Assembly: GCF_013112485.1 (NCBI RefSeq)
Contig: NZ_JABFHG010000006.1
Span: 331,294-395,293 of the forward strand
DNA: 64,000 nucleotides
Direction: 5' to 3'
Source: Roseicella sp. DB1501
GTDB lineage: Bacteria; Pseudomonadota; Alphaproteobacteria; Acetobacterales; Acetobacteraceae
Shown here: positions 26,647 through 35,660 of the stretch, in pieces
Position numbering within the stretch: position 1 is the first letter of the stretch
Layout: each line of letters opens with the position of its first letter
Notes under the pieces: model-generated
Database searches by the model: none
Told to the model about the DNA's origin: nothing
The model's input: the letters and a program-made list of their open reading frames with translations, nothing else
Made by a program: the position numbers and the translations under genes

Positions 26647-26774
26647 GCGAATCCCCAACCCGCGTCCTTCGCGGGGCGTTCTTACACCGCCCCCTGACCG
26701 TCCGACGCAAGGTGGAACCAGTCGCATCGCGGCGGCGTTCCCTGGGCAAGTTACCCCTGCGGAAGGAGCACGCC

Positions 26775-27122
26775 ATGAGCGCCGCGAATGATTTCTCCAA
26801 TGACGCCCGCAACCTGAAGGACCAGGCCCAGGCCTCCGCGCAGCGCGTCAACGATGACGCGAAGGAAGAGCTGGCGAAGCTGCGCGCGCAGGTCGAGCGG
26901 CTGATGCAGGATCGCGTCACCCCGGCCCTGGCCGGCGCCGCCGATCAGGTGCAGGGCTATGCCAACCGCGCCCGCGAGACCATCGAGGACCAGGCGGACG
27001 CCATCTCCGAGACGGTGCGCGAGCGGCCGCTCACTGCCGTCGTCATCGCCGCGGCGGCGGGCTACCTCATCGGCAGGCTGATGGGCGGCAATACCTACGT
27101 CTACCCGCGCGAGCGCCACTGA
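26775..27122 (+). CDS. DUF883/ElaB-YqjD-like membrane-anchored protein
   Basis: 115 residues: a charged helical N-terminal region (DARNLKDQAQASAQRV then KEELAKLRAQVERLM), then a C-terminal membrane helix (RPLTAVVIAAAAGYLIGRLMG). This is the pattern of YqjD/ElaB proteins, tail-anchored inner-membrane proteins reported to associate with ribosomes in stationary phase. AAGGAG precedes ATG 26775. It is followed after 18 bases by a YqjE-like gene, as in the yqjD-yqjE pair elsewhere. Confidence 0.85.
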   Translation: MSAANDFSNDARNLKDQAQASAQRVNDDAKEELAKLRAQVERLMQDRVTPALAGAADQVQGYANRARETIEDQADAISETVRERPLTAVVIAAAAGYLIGRLMGGNTYVYPRERH

Positions 27123-27140
27123 CCCGGGAGGCGGCCGCGG

Positions 27141-27575
27141 ATGCGCATGTTTCAACTGCTCCGCCTGGCTGCCCAGGCGGAGGCGCTGCGCTGGAAGCGG
27201 ACCGGCCGGGGCTATGCCATCCAGGCTGGCCTCGGCGCGGCCGCGGCCGTCTTCGCCGTGATGCTGGTGATCATGCTGCACATCGCAGGGCTGATCTGGC
27301 TGGCGCGTGGGCGGGATCCGGCGATCGCCGCACTGATCGTGGGCGGGGTCGATCTGGTGCTCGCTGCCATCCTCGGCTGGCTCGCGGCACGGCATGCCCA
27401 GGATCCGGTGGCCCTCGAGGCGCTGCGGGTGCGCGATGACGCGTTGCGCCAGGTCGGCGACACCACGGCGCGCGCCGCCATGGTGATGCCGCTGCTGCGC
27501 AGCCAGTCGGCGAAGAAGGGCTTGGTCGGGGCGGCCCTGACTGCCATCGCGGTCGGGCTCTTCGCCCGGCGATAG
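27141..27575 (+). CDS. YqjE/phage-holin-like membrane protein
   Basis: 144 residues with two central membrane helices (about residues 29-56 and 62-84) and a further hydrophobic stretch at the C-terminus. Gene order behind a DUF883 protein and the two-helix layout match the YqjE/holin-superfamily proteins. Function unknown; it probably acts with its partner at the inner membrane. Confidence 0.7.
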   Translation: MRMFQLLRLAAQAEALRWKRTGRGYAIQAGLGAAAAVFAVMLVIMLHIAGLIWLARGRDPAIAALIVGGVDLVLAAILGWLAARHAQDPVALEALRVRDDALRQVGDTTARAAMVMPLLRSQSAKKGLVGAALTAIAVGLFARR

Positions 27576-27600
27576 CGATACCCTCCGGGCCCTCGCGGGA

Positions 27601-27625
27601 CCAGCCGGTGCGGGGCGCCGGCTGG
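27601..27625. terminator. Hairpin after the yqjE-like gene
   Basis: CCAGCCGG and CCGGCTGG flank a 9-base loop about 25 bases after the stop codon. A second weaker stem (GGCACC 27656-27661 with GGTGCC 27673-27678) follows, next to a TAGAGCAGG element resembling the R1/hemA repeat edge. The rest of the 27576-27783 gap holds no gene. Confidence 0.45.
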
Positions 27626-27783
27626 TTGCCGGCCCGAGGGCAAGAGGCTAGAGCAGGCACCGGGCGGGCGCGGGTGCCGGGATCTAGTCCCGCTCCAGCC
27701 AGGACGCGCCACGGTGGAAGCTTCTCCGGATTCCTTCGCTCCGCCGCTGGCGATGTCGCGGGACGATATCCAAGGAGCGCCGC

Positions 27784-28803
27784 GTGAGCGAGACCACCGA
27801 GCCGACCATCCTGGCCCGCCGCGAGGGCGCCGCCGGCACCCTCCTGATGAACCGGCCGAAGACCCTCAACGCCCTCGACTTGGCGATGATCCGCGGCTTC
27901 CAGAGCGCGATCGATGCCTGGAAGGACGACGCGGCCGTGCGCCTCGTGGTGCTCGAGGGCGCGGGCGGCAAGGCCTTCTGCGCCGGCGGCGACGTGCGGC
28001 GCATCCGGCAGCTCGCCATTGAGGGCGACACCGCGGCGATCGAATCCTTCTTCGCCGAGGAATATGCCGTAAATCGCGGCATCGCCACCTTCGGCAAGCC
28101 CTGGGTGTCGCTGATCGACGGCGTCTGCATGGGCGGCGGCATCGGCGTCTCGGCGCATGGCAGGCCCATTGTCGTCACTGAGAGCGCGTTGCTCGCCATG
28201 CCGGAGACGGCGATCGCCCTCTTCCCCGATGTCGGCTCCTCCTACATCCTGCCACGCCTGCCGGGCGCGGTCGGCACTTGGCTGGCCCTGACCGGCGCGC
28301 GCCTGCGCGGCGCGGATGCGGTGCATGCCGGTCTCGCCACGCATTACGTGCCGAAGGCGAAGCTGCCGACGCTGCGCGAGGCGCTGTTGGCCGGCGACGC
28401 CGCAGTGGTCGAGCGCTTCGCCGAGGCGCCGCCCGCGGCGAGCTTCGCGCCGCATCGCGACGCCATCGACCGCTGCTTCGGCCGCGACAGCGTGCCGGAG
28501 ATCCTCGCGGCGCTGGAGGCCGAGGGCACCGACTGGGCGCGCGAGCAGGTGGCGATCCTGCGCCGGATGTCGCCGACCTCGCTCTGCGTCTCGCTCGATC
28601 TCATCCGCCGCGGCGCCGATGCGACACTTGACGAGTGCCTGGAGATGGAGCTGGCGCTGACGCGCAGCGTGGTGAACCGGCATCCCGATTTCCGCGAGGG
28701 CGTGCGCAGCGTGCTGGTCGACAAGGACGGCAAGCCGAGCTGGTCGCCGGCGACGGTCGAGGCGGTGGATCCGGCCGCGATCAAGGCGCTCTTCGCCGGA
28801 TGA
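27784..28803 (+). CDS. Enoyl-CoA hydratase/isomerase family, 3-hydroxyisobutyryl-CoA hydrolase type
   Basis: 339 residues starting with GTG behind AAGGAG. The crotonase fold is clear: FCAGGDVRRI and the oxyanion loop DGVCMGGGIGVSAHG, followed by PETAIALFPDVGSSYILPRL, which is the HIBYL-CoA hydrolase signature. The length (about 340, with a long C-terminal part) fits this hydrolase rather than plain hydratases (about 260). It would release 3-hydroxyisobutyrate in valine breakdown. Its TGA overlaps the ATG of a thioesterase gene. Confidence 0.9.
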   Translation: MSETTEPTILARREGAAGTLLMNRPKTLNALDLAMIRGFQSAIDAWKDDAAVRLVVLEGAGGKAFCAGGDVRRIRQLAIEGDTAAIESFFAEEYAVNRGIATFGKPWVSLIDGVCMGGGIGVSAHGRPIVVTESALLAMPETAIALFPDVGSSYILPRLPGAVGTWLALTGARLRGADAVHAGLATHYVPKAKLPTLREALLAGDAAVVERFAEAPPAASFAPHRDAIDRCFGRDSVPEILAALEAEGTDWAREQVAILRRMSPTSLCVSLDLIRRGADATLDECLEMELALTRSVVNRHPDFREGVRSVLVDKDGKPSWSPATVEAVDPAAIKALFAG

Positions 28804-29231
28804 GCGCCGCGGCCGGCAGCGAGAGGCCTACCGGGGCTCCTACCGAGGCTTTGGGCCCGCACGGGAAGCTCGAGATCCGCACCCTCGCCATGCCAGCCGA
28901 CACCAACCCCGCCGGAGACATCTTCGGCGGCTGGATCATGGCGCAGATGGACATCGCCGGCGGCATCGCGGCCTCGGCCCGGGCGGGTGGCCGCGTGGTC
29001 ACCGTCACCGCCACCGACATGACCTTCCTCAAGCCGGTCAAGGTCGGCGACATCGTCTGCTGCTACTGCGACCTGAAGCGCGTCGGCCGCACCTCGCTCA
29101 CCCTGCATGTCGAGGCCTGGGTGCTGCGCCACGGCCAGGGCGAGCGGATCAAGGTGACCTCGGCCGACATCACCTATGTCGCGCTCGACGAAGCCGGGCG
29201 GCCGCGGCCGGTCGATCCGCCGCGGGGCTGA
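28800..29231 (+). CDS. Hot-dog-fold acyl-CoA thioesterase (YciA-like)
   Basis: 143 residues. TLAMPADTNPAGDIFGGWIMAQMD (two parts around an Asp) is the family signature of YciA/acyl-CoA hydrolases, with TDMTFLKPVKVGDIV after it. These enzymes hydrolyse short- to medium-chain acyl-CoAs and recycle CoA. The start overlaps the preceding hydrolase stop (ATGA), so the two are translationally coupled. An R1 repeat begins 29 bases after the stop. Confidence 0.92.
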   Translation: MSAAAGSERPTGAPTEALGPHGKLEIRTLAMPADTNPAGDIFGGWIMAQMDIAGGIAASARAGGRVVTVTATDMTFLKPVKVGDIVCCYCDLKRVGRTSLTLHVEAWVLRHGQGERIKVTSADITYVALDEAGRPRPVDPPRG

Positions 29232-29260
29232 GGCGGCCGCCGTCCCAGGCGGCGCGCTAC

Positions 29261-29360
29261 AGCGGATTGCGTTCAAGAATAGGCGCTGTTCCGCTGTCGT
29301 TCCTTGTTTTCAGCGCGGATTCACGCGTCCGGGCGTTCACGCCCTGCCGCGATCCGCTCT
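29261..29360 (+). repeat. R1 dispersed repeat, copy 3 (100 bp), abutting a stop codon
   Basis: The cleanest R1 copy: AGCGGATTGCGTTCA at the left and GCGATCCGCTCT at the right, so the two ends are inverted repeats, with an internal GGGCGTTCACGCCC hairpin. The minus-strand gene to its right ends exactly on the repeat edge: TAG (29361-29359) followed by AGCGGATC. Confidence 0.9.
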
Positions 29361-29856
29361 ACCGCGCCGCCTCGATGGCGCGCTCGGCGCCGGCGGTCGC
29401 GCGCACCGCCGCCTGGAACTGTCCGCCATGCAGGTCGCGCTGCGCGACGATGAGGTGCCGCATCGCCGAGGCCGGCATGGCATCGCCGGCCGCGCTCGCA
29501 TTCTGCAGGGCGGTCCGCGCCTGTTGCAGGTCGAGGCTCGCCTGCTGCCGGTCGCGCGCGGCGATCTCGCCCTCGGCGTGACGCAGCAGCTGCTCCGCGT
29601 CCTGCAACACCGCATGCCGCGTATCGACCGGCACCATGGGCGCGGCGGGCGTGGACGAGGCAGCCGAGGCGGGCGCCGGCACCTGGGCCGATGCCGGCTG
29701 CGCCTGCATGTAGGGCTTCATCTCGGGATTGTCGGCCTCCGACCGCTGCCATTGCGGCCCAGTGCGCCCGAGGCCGGGTATGGCGGTATCATCGGCGAAG
29801 GCGGGGCCGGCGGCGAGCAGCAGGACGGTGGCGATCGTCAACCTCGGGATGCGCAT
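29359..29856 (-). CDS. Exported hypothetical protein with helical C-terminal domain
   Basis: 165 residues. A signal peptide (MRIPRLTIATVLLLAAGPAFA) is followed by a Pro/Ala/Ser-rich region (about residues 55-75) and a helical segment rich in Ala, Gln and Arg. Its phrase AVLQDAEQLLRHAEGEIAARD suggests a long amphipathic or coiled helix. I do not recognise the family. The stop codon lies on the edge of R1 copy 3. The gene is separated by 166 bases from the next upstream gene. Confidence 0.65.
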   Translation of the reverse strand: MRIPRLTIATVLLLAAGPAFADDTAIPGLGRTGPQWQRSEADNPEMKPYMQAQPASAQVPAPASAASSTPAAPMVPVDTRHAVLQDAEQLLRHAEGEIAARDRQQASLDLQQARTALQNASAAGDAMPASAMRHLIVAQRDLHGGQFQAAVRATAGAERAIEAAR

Positions 29857-30022
29857 GGGTCGATCCTCCTCGACGGAGCGGCAGCGGCGACGGATGGGAG
29901 GCCGCGTTGCCGGCACCATTCATGCGCGCCTTGATCTGGCGACGGCACGGAGACGTCATGAAGGATCAGCCAGGATGCGACACGCGGCCGCAACACCGGG
30001 CGCCCGCGCTTCACGCGCCAGG

Positions 30023-30937
30023 CTACCGCCCGAGCAGCACCAGGACGACGCCCAGCATCACCACGACGACGCCGAGGATCTCGGCCGCGGCGGGTCGCTC
30101 CTTCAGGTAGAAGCGGCCGAAGAGCAGCGTGAAGACGATCTCCACCTGCCCGACCGCGCGCACCATCGCCACCGGCGCCAGCGCGAAGGCGGTGAACCAG
30201 CAGGCCGAGCCGCAGGCGGAGAGTGCGCCGACCTGGGCGCTGCTGCGCCAGGTGGTGAAGACGGCCCGCGCCTGATCCGGTTCCCGCGCCAGCAGCCAGC
30301 CGCCCTGCATGATGGTCTGCAGGATATTCGCCGTCACCAATGTCACCAGCGCGCGCAGGATCGGGTCCTCGCCCGGCAGCGCCTGGTTCGCCGCCTTGAT
30401 GAGCACGCTGGTGAGCGCGAAGAAGAAGCCGGAGGAAAGGCCGCAGAGCGCCGCGGGCTGCACCGTCGCCCGCAGCACCTCGCCGAAGTTGCGCCCCTTG
30501 CCGGCGAGGGAGAGCCACAGCACGCCAGCGACCCCGACGCCGATGCCGCACCAGGCGAGCGGCGAGATGCGCTCGCCGAGCAGCAGCAGCGCCAGGATCG
30601 CGCCCTGCACCGCCTCGGTCTTCGCATAGGCGGTGCCGACGGCGAAGCCGCGGAAGCCGAAGGACATGATGAGCAGGTTGGTGCCGAGGATCTGGCCGAG
30701 CCCGCCGGCCGCGGCGAGCAGCAGGAAGATGCCGGAGACCGGCGGCAGCGCGCCGCCGAAGGCGAGCAGATAGAGCAGCAGCAGCAGGGCGCCGACCGGC
30801 ACGCCGTAGAGGTAGCGCACCACCGCCGCGGCATTGACCGAAAGCTGACCGCGCAGCTTCTGCTGCATGGCGGTGCGCCAGGTCTGGAACAGCGCGGCGG
30901 CCAGGGTCACCGGCAGCCAGAGAGGCGAGAGGATCAT
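30023..30937 (-). CDS. EamA/DMT-superfamily transporter
   Basis: 304 residues with about ten membrane helices in two similar halves, each ending in the EamA-type pattern (LLLGERISPLAWCGIGVGVAGVL and RFYLKERPAAAEILGVVVV). DMT exporters commonly move amino acids or metabolites out of the cell. No substrate cue is given by the neighbours, two TctC receptors upstream on the same strand. Confidence 0.87.
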   Translation of the reverse strand: MILSPLWLPVTLAAALFQTWRTAMQQKLRGQLSVNAAAVVRYLYGVPVGALLLLLYLLAFGGALPPVSGIFLLLAAAGGLGQILGTNLLIMSFGFRGFAVGTAYAKTEAVQGAILALLLLGERISPLAWCGIGVGVAGVLWLSLAGKGRNFGEVLRATVQPAALCGLSSGFFFALTSVLIKAANQALPGEDPILRALVTLVTANILQTIMQGGWLLAREPDQARAVFTTWRSSAQVGALSACGSACWFTAFALAPVAMVRAVGQVEIVFTLLFGRFYLKERPAAAEILGVVVVMLGVVLVLLGR

Positions 30938-31013
30938 CCGACCGACAGGCTGCGGGGCGCCCGGCGCCCCGTCAATGCCGGGCCGTCAGGCGACGAAGCT
31001 CGCATACCGTGGA

Positions 31014-31991
31014 TCATCCAAGATCGAGCTGCAGCCCCTCGGCGCGGATCACGCCGCGCCATTTCTCCGTCTCGCTGCGGACCCAGGTGGCGAACTCCTC
31101 CGGCGAGAGGCGCAGCGGCACGCCGCCGAGCTGGGCGAAGCGCTGCTGCATCTCCGGCTCCTCGAGCATGGCGTTGATCTCGCCGTTCACAGCCTGCACG
31201 ATCGCGGGCGGCAGGCCGGCCGGCGCGAACAGCCCGAACCAGGTGTTCACCTCGAACCGGGCCAGCTCCGGCATCGTCTCCCGCACCGCCGGCACATCCG
31301 GAAGCTGCGCATTGCGCTCGGCGCTGGTCACCGCGAGCGCCCGCACCCGGCCGCTGCGGATATGCTCGATCACGCCGGTGAGGTTGTCGACCAGGAAGCC
31401 GATATTGCCGGCCAGCAGCTCGGTCTGCGCCGGCGCCGAGCCGCGGAAGGGCACATGGATCGCCTGCGCCTTCAGCAGCTGCAGCAGCCAGACCGGCGTC
31501 AGATGCGTCGATTGCCCGACGCCGGTGGAGGCGTAGCTGACGCGGCCCGGCTCGGCCCGCAGCCAGGCGGCGAACTCGGCCATGTTGCGCACCGGCCTGT
31601 CGGCATTCACCACCAGCACGTTCGGCCCGCGGATCTGCCCGGCGACCGGCAGCAGCTGCTCGGGCCTGTAGGGCAGATCGCGGAACAGCGAATAGGCGAT
31701 GGCCTGCGGCCCGATATTGCCCGAGAGCAGCGTGGTGCCGTCCGGCTTCGACCGCACCGCCTCGAGCGTGCCGATGGTGCCGCCCGCGCCGGCGCGGTTC
31801 TCCACCACCACGGGCAGGCCCCAGCGCGCCTGCAGGTGCTGTGCGCAGAACCGCCCCATGATGTCCGTGGTGCCGCCGGCCGCCGCCGGCACGATGATCC
31901 GCACCTGCTGCGCCGGTCGCCAGCCCTGCGCCCGCGCCGGCGCGGCGAGCAGCAGCGCCGGCGCGGCAAGCGAGAGGCGGCGGCGCATCAT
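31014..31991 (-). CDS. TctC/Bug-family solute-binding protein, tandem copy 2
   Basis: 325 residues. A signal peptide (MMRRRLSLAAPALLLAAPARAQ) precedes VRIIVPAAAGGTTDI, VVENRAGAGGTIGTLEAVRS and VPFRGSAPAQTELLAGN. It is closely similar to the gene directly upstream (31988-32980): both share blocks such as GNIGPQAI, RGPNVLVV, VNTWFG and GLQLxxG. The ATG overlaps the TGA of that gene. This is a tandem duplication giving two co-translated receptors, possibly with different ligands. Confidence 0.9.
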   Translation of the reverse strand: MMRRRLSLAAPALLLAAPARAQGWRPAQQVRIIVPAAAGGTTDIMGRFCAQHLQARWGLPVVVENRAGAGGTIGTLEAVRSKPDGTTLLSGNIGPQAIAYSLFRDLPYRPEQLLPVAGQIRGPNVLVVNADRPVRNMAEFAAWLRAEPGRVSYASTGVGQSTHLTPVWLLQLLKAQAIHVPFRGSAPAQTELLAGNIGFLVDNLTGVIEHIRSGRVRALAVTSAERNAQLPDVPAVRETMPELARFEVNTWFGLFAPAGLPPAIVQAVNGEINAMLEEPEMQQRFAQLGGVPLRLSPEEFATWVRSETEKWRGVIRAEGLQLDLG

Positions 31992-32980
31992 CCGACCTCC
32001 AGCTGCAGCCCCTCCTTGCGGATCACCACGCCCCATTTCTCGATCTCGCCGTTGACGAAGGCGGCGAACTGGTCGGTGGTGCCGTAGAGCGAGACGCCGC
32101 CCATCTCGCGCCAGCGCGCCTTCACCTCCTCGGTTTCGTGCCAGCTCTTCATCGCGGCGTTCAGGCTCTCCGCCACCGGTCGCGGCGTCGCCGCCGGCAG
32201 GAAGATGCCGAACCAGGTGTTGACGTCGAAGCTCGCCAGCTCCGGCATCGTCTCCCGCGCCGCGGGGATGTCGGGAAGCTGGTGGTTGCGGTCGGCGCTG
32301 CTCACCGCCAGCGCGCGGACCCGGCCGGCGCGGATCTGGGTGATGCCGCTGGTCAGGTTGTCCCACATGTACTGGATGTTGCCGGCGACCAGCTCCATCG
32401 CCGCCGGGCCGGCGCCACGGAAGGGCACGTGGATCGCCTCCGTCCCCGTCGCCTGGTTGAACCAGACGCCGGTGAGATGCGGGCTCTGCCCGACGCCGGG
32501 CGAGCCGTAGCTCAGCTTGCCGGGATTCTTCCGCAGATGGGCGACAAGCTCCGGCAGGGTATTGGCCGGAATCGAGGGATGCACGACGAGCACGTTCGGC
32601 CCGCGCACGGTGCCGCAGACCGGCAGCAGCGCGTCGCGCCCATAGGGCAGGTTGCGGAAGAGCGAGAGGCCGATCGCCTGCGGCCCGATATTGCCAAGCA
32701 GCAGGGTCAGCCCGTCGGGCGCCGCCCGCACCACCTCGGCGGTGCCGATCACGCCGCCGGCGCCGGAGCGGTTCTCGACCACGCAGTTCTGCCCGTAATG
32801 CGCCTGCAGATAGGGTGCGAGCAGCCGGGCGCTGATATCGGCGGTGCCGCCGGGCGCCGCCGGCACGACGATGCGGATGGGCTGGCTCGGCCGCCAGTCC
32901 TGCGCCCGGGCGGCGCCGGGCGCGAGGAAGGGCAGAGCGAGCGGCGAGAGCAGCGCGGCACGGCGCGGCAGGCGAAGCAT
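31988..32980 (-). CDS. TctC/Bug-family solute-binding protein, tandem copy 1
   Basis: 330 residues. It has a signal peptide at about 1-26 (ending APGAARA), then IRIVVPAAPGGTADI, VVENRSGAGGVIGTAEVV, HLTGVWFNQATGTEAI and VPFRGAGPAAMELVAGN. It is the first gene of the receptor pair and is likely the parental or sister copy of 31014-31991. No transporter membrane subunit is next to the pair. Confidence 0.9.
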   Translation of the reverse strand: MLRLPRRAALLSPLALPFLAPGAARAQDWRPSQPIRIVVPAAPGGTADISARLLAPYLQAHYGQNCVVENRSGAGGVIGTAEVVRAAPDGLTLLLGNIGPQAIGLSLFRNLPYGRDALLPVCGTVRGPNVLVVHPSIPANTLPELVAHLRKNPGKLSYGSPGVGQSPHLTGVWFNQATGTEAIHVPFRGAGPAAMELVAGNIQYMWDNLTSGITQIRAGRVRALAVSSADRNHQLPDIPAARETMPELASFDVNTWFGIFLPAATPRPVAESLNAAMKSWHETEEVKARWREMGGVSLYGTTDQFAAFVNGEIEKWGVVIRKEGLQLEVG

Positions 32981-33176
32981 GGACGGTTTCCCTCATCTTT
33001 CGACAGGCCGGGCCGGCTGGGATCCGGCCGGCCCGGGACCGGCCATCTCGGGCCGGCATCATCGGCGCACCATGCCGGTCCCGGGGCGCGCAGGAAAGAG
33101 TGCCCGTCCCGGCCCCGCAACAGGCCACGCCCTGGCGCGGCCCGCCGCCGCGCGGACCTGTCCCCGTCGCGGCCCT

Positions 33177-34241
33177 CTATTGCGGCAGGATCTCGATGCG
33201 CCGCCGCGGCCCGTCCGACGTCGCGGCGGGTTGCGTCGCGCCGGGGCCGGTGACCGCGATCTCCTCGCGCCCGACCCCCAGGCGCTCGAGCTCGGTGCAG
33301 ACCGCCTCGAGCCGCTGCCGCATCAGGCGCTCCCGCGCCTCCGGCGTCGCCGCCCGGTCCGCGCTGCCCCGCACCGCGATGCGGGCGAGGCGATAGGGGC
33401 CGCCCTGCCGCGCCGCCTCGGCCAGGATGCGGCGGCTGCGGTCGCTGAGCTCGCTGCGGTCCCAGTCGAAATGCACCAGGTAGAGCCGCACCGGCTCCGG
33501 CGCGGTCGCCGCCTCCTGCGGCCCGGCCGCCTCGGCCGCCGACCGGCCGAAGGCGTAGCGCAGGCCGATCAGCAGCGTGTGGTTGCGGTTGGCGAACTGA
33601 CCCGTGCCCTGGCTGAGCAGCTGGCCGCCGGCCCCCTCGGCCCGGCCCTCGATCCGCGCGTCGCCGGCCGTGCCGAGGAAGCGGTATTCGGTGGCCAGGG
33701 CGAGGCCGGGCAGGGCCAGGATCGGCAGGGCCATGCCGGCGATCGCCTGGAAGGCCAGGCGGCCATCGACATCGTCGAAGACGCGCCGGCCCGGCCCTGG
33801 CCCGAGCGGGGTCACGGCGGCGCCGACCTGATGGAACTCCGTCCAGGCGATGCCGAGCCCGGCGCCGAGATAGGGCTGCAGCGGCTGGCCGCCGAGGGCA
33901 CGCTCCGTGCCGATATAGAGATTGGCCATGCCGCCATAGGTCGAGACCGTGCCGCTGGCGGGCCGGGCGATGCCGTTCTCCCGGTAGCTGCCCTCGACCT
34001 CCAGCCGGAGGCCGTTGCCGGACCCCCAGCCAAGGCTGAGCAGGCCGGCCGGGCCGGTCTCCGTGTGCAGCCGCATCGCCTGCGGCCCGGCGCTTTCATG
34101 GAAATTGGCGGCGATCCCGGCGCCGAGATAGAGGCCCTCGACCGGCTGCGCCGTGGCCGCGCCGGCGCCGAGCGCCACCACCGCCATCGCCATCCCTCTG
34201 CTGCATCCCGACACGGAGCCTCTCCCGGCTGGCCGCGGCAC
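33177..34241 (-). CDS. Outer-membrane beta-barrel protein with OmpA-family C-terminal domain
   Basis: 354 residues. The N-terminal signal (through AAATAQ near residue 32; start could also be the ATG at codon 17) precedes an 8-stranded-barrel-like part (YLGAGIAANFHESAG, GLLSLGWGSGNGLRLEVEGSY in sequence, LLIGLRYAFGRS). From about residue 250 there is an OmpA-like module (VRLYLVHFDWDRSELSDRSR, then RGSADRAATPEARERLMRQR), expected to bind peptidoglycan. It probably links outer membrane and wall. Confidence 0.88.
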   Translation of the reverse strand: MPRPAGRGSVSGCSRGMAMAVVALGAGAATAQPVEGLYLGAGIAANFHESAGPQAMRLHTETGPAGLLSLGWGSGNGLRLEVEGSYRENGIARPASGTVSTYGGMANLYIGTERALGGQPLQPYLGAGLGIAWTEFHQVGAAVTPLGPGPGRRVFDDVDGRLAFQAIAGMALPILALPGLALATEYRFLGTAGDARIEGRAEGAGGQLLSQGTGQFANRNHTLLIGLRYAFGRSAAEAAGPQEAATAPEPVRLYLVHFDWDRSELSDRSRRILAEAARQGGPYRLARIAVRGSADRAATPEARERLMRQRLEAVCTELERLGVGREEIAVTGPGATQPAATSDGPRRRIEILPQ

Positions 34242-34351
34242 GACCAGCGGATGTTCCTATCACGGAACGGAGACGGGCTCCCGCATTTTCATTCTGAGTT
34301 CGACCTGAATGGTCCCGCCTGTTGCATGCCCGTAACAGGACGGGACTAGGC

Positions 34352-35422
34352 TCAGGCGGTGACCAGCCCGAGCCCGTTCAGCCCGCCCAGCGTTTCCGGC
34401 CAGCGGCGCGCCTCGGCCGATTGCAGCAGGATCCGCGCCCAGGCCACCCAGCCGGACCAGGCGATGCGCTTGTCCCAGGCGACGCCCCAATCCTGCAGCA
34501 GGACGAGCCCGGCCCGGGCATGGCCTTCCGCCATGTCCCAATCCCCGGCGAGCAGGCCGAGCTGCGCCAGCATCAGCCGCGGCTCGCCGACATGCGGGTT
34601 GTGCTGGATGCAGGCCGAGAGCGCCCGGTGGGTCGGGCCGAGCCCGGCCATGGGCAGTCCGCGCGTCACCGCCTGCCAGTAGAGGGTGACGGCCGCCATC
34701 TCCTCCTCCGGCTCCAGCACCGCCGTGCAGCGGGCGAAGACCGGCGGCACCGGCAATCCCCAGTCCTCGGGCAGGTCGGAAAGCAGGCGAGCGAGACGCG
34801 AAAGCAGCGAAAGCGCCGTCGCGGTCGGCTTCAGGGGCCCCGGCCAGAGCGAGGCCGCCCAATTCTCCCGGATCGGCCGCGGCTTCGCCGCGGGAAAGCC
34901 GGCGAAGATCTCGTCCTGCCAGGAATGCCACTGCTCGGCGATATCGGCGATCGTGGCGATGGCGAAGACCGCGACGTCGCGCCCGGAGAGGATGACCGGC
35001 GGCGCCCCGTCGCGCTCCAGCGCCATCCCCTCCTCCGGCAGCGCCTCGGCCGCGAGCAGCCGCCGGGTGAAGAGGCTGCGGGGCATGGTGCAGAACAGGT
35101 GGATCAGTCGCTCCGCCTCCGCGCCGAGCGCCTCAGCCAGCTCGGCACGGTTGCCGGCGCCGTCGAAGAGCTTCAGGTCGACGTATTCGTTGGAATAGAC
35201 GCTGTGGAACAGGCCGAGCAGCCGCACCTCGCGCGGCTGGTCCCAGAGCGTCAGCGTGCGGCAGACGCCGAGCAGATGGTCCTTGAAGGTGCCGGCCTTG
35301 TGCCAGTCCTCGCCGGCGCTGCGACTGAAGAGCAGGTGCAGCAGCCCGGGCAGCTCCGGATCGACGGCGGCCCAGTCATCGGCGAGCAACGCCCGCAGCC
35401 TGGGATGCAGGGGCTCAGCCAT
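34352..35422 (-). CDS. DUF6817-like protein, function unknown
   Basis: 356 residues, no signal or membrane helix. The N-terminal 140 residues contain [18 protein letters not shown] and [15 protein letters not shown], an HD-like arrangement of His residues resembling the DUF6817 domain seen next to sugar or natural-product genes. The rest is helical and may include TPR-like repeats ([16 protein letters not shown]). I cannot assign a reaction; phosphohydrolase-like metal binding is only a possibility. It diverges from hemA with a 238-base gap. Confidence 0.65.
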   Translation of the reverse strand: MAEPLHPRLRALLADDWAAVDPELPGLLHLLFSRSAGEDWHKAGTFKDHLLGVCRTLTLWDQPREVRLLGLFHSVYSNEYVDLKLFDGAGNRAELAEALGAEAERLIHLFCTMPRSLFTRRLLAAEALPEEGMALERDGAPPVILSGRDVAVFAIATIADIAEQWHSWQDEIFAGFPAAKPRPIRENWAASLWPGPLKPTATALSLLSRLARLLSDLPEDWGLPVPPVFARCTAVLEPEEEMAAVTLYWQAVTRGLPMAGLGPTHRALSACIQHNPHVGEPRLMLAQLGLLAGDWDMAEGHARAGLVLLQDWGVAWDKRIAWSGWVAWARILLQSAEARRWPETLGGLNGLGLVTA

Positions 35423-35660
35423 GGCGCCGCGCCTCCGATGGAATGCAGCCGGCGGGGCCGACGATGCGCATCAGTCCGTCTCCTCGGCCCGATCGCGCCG
35501 TTCGGCATCGGGACCGCCGGAGCATGCGCGTGCCAGGACTGGCCGGCAATTCCCGGCGCCCCGCGCGCCCGCCGCAGTGCTGGATTGCAATCGTTTCATC
35601 GGCTTCAGGTCGGAAACGGCGCTTCGCCGCGGCCGGCGGAGTGCTACACACCGCCCCGCC

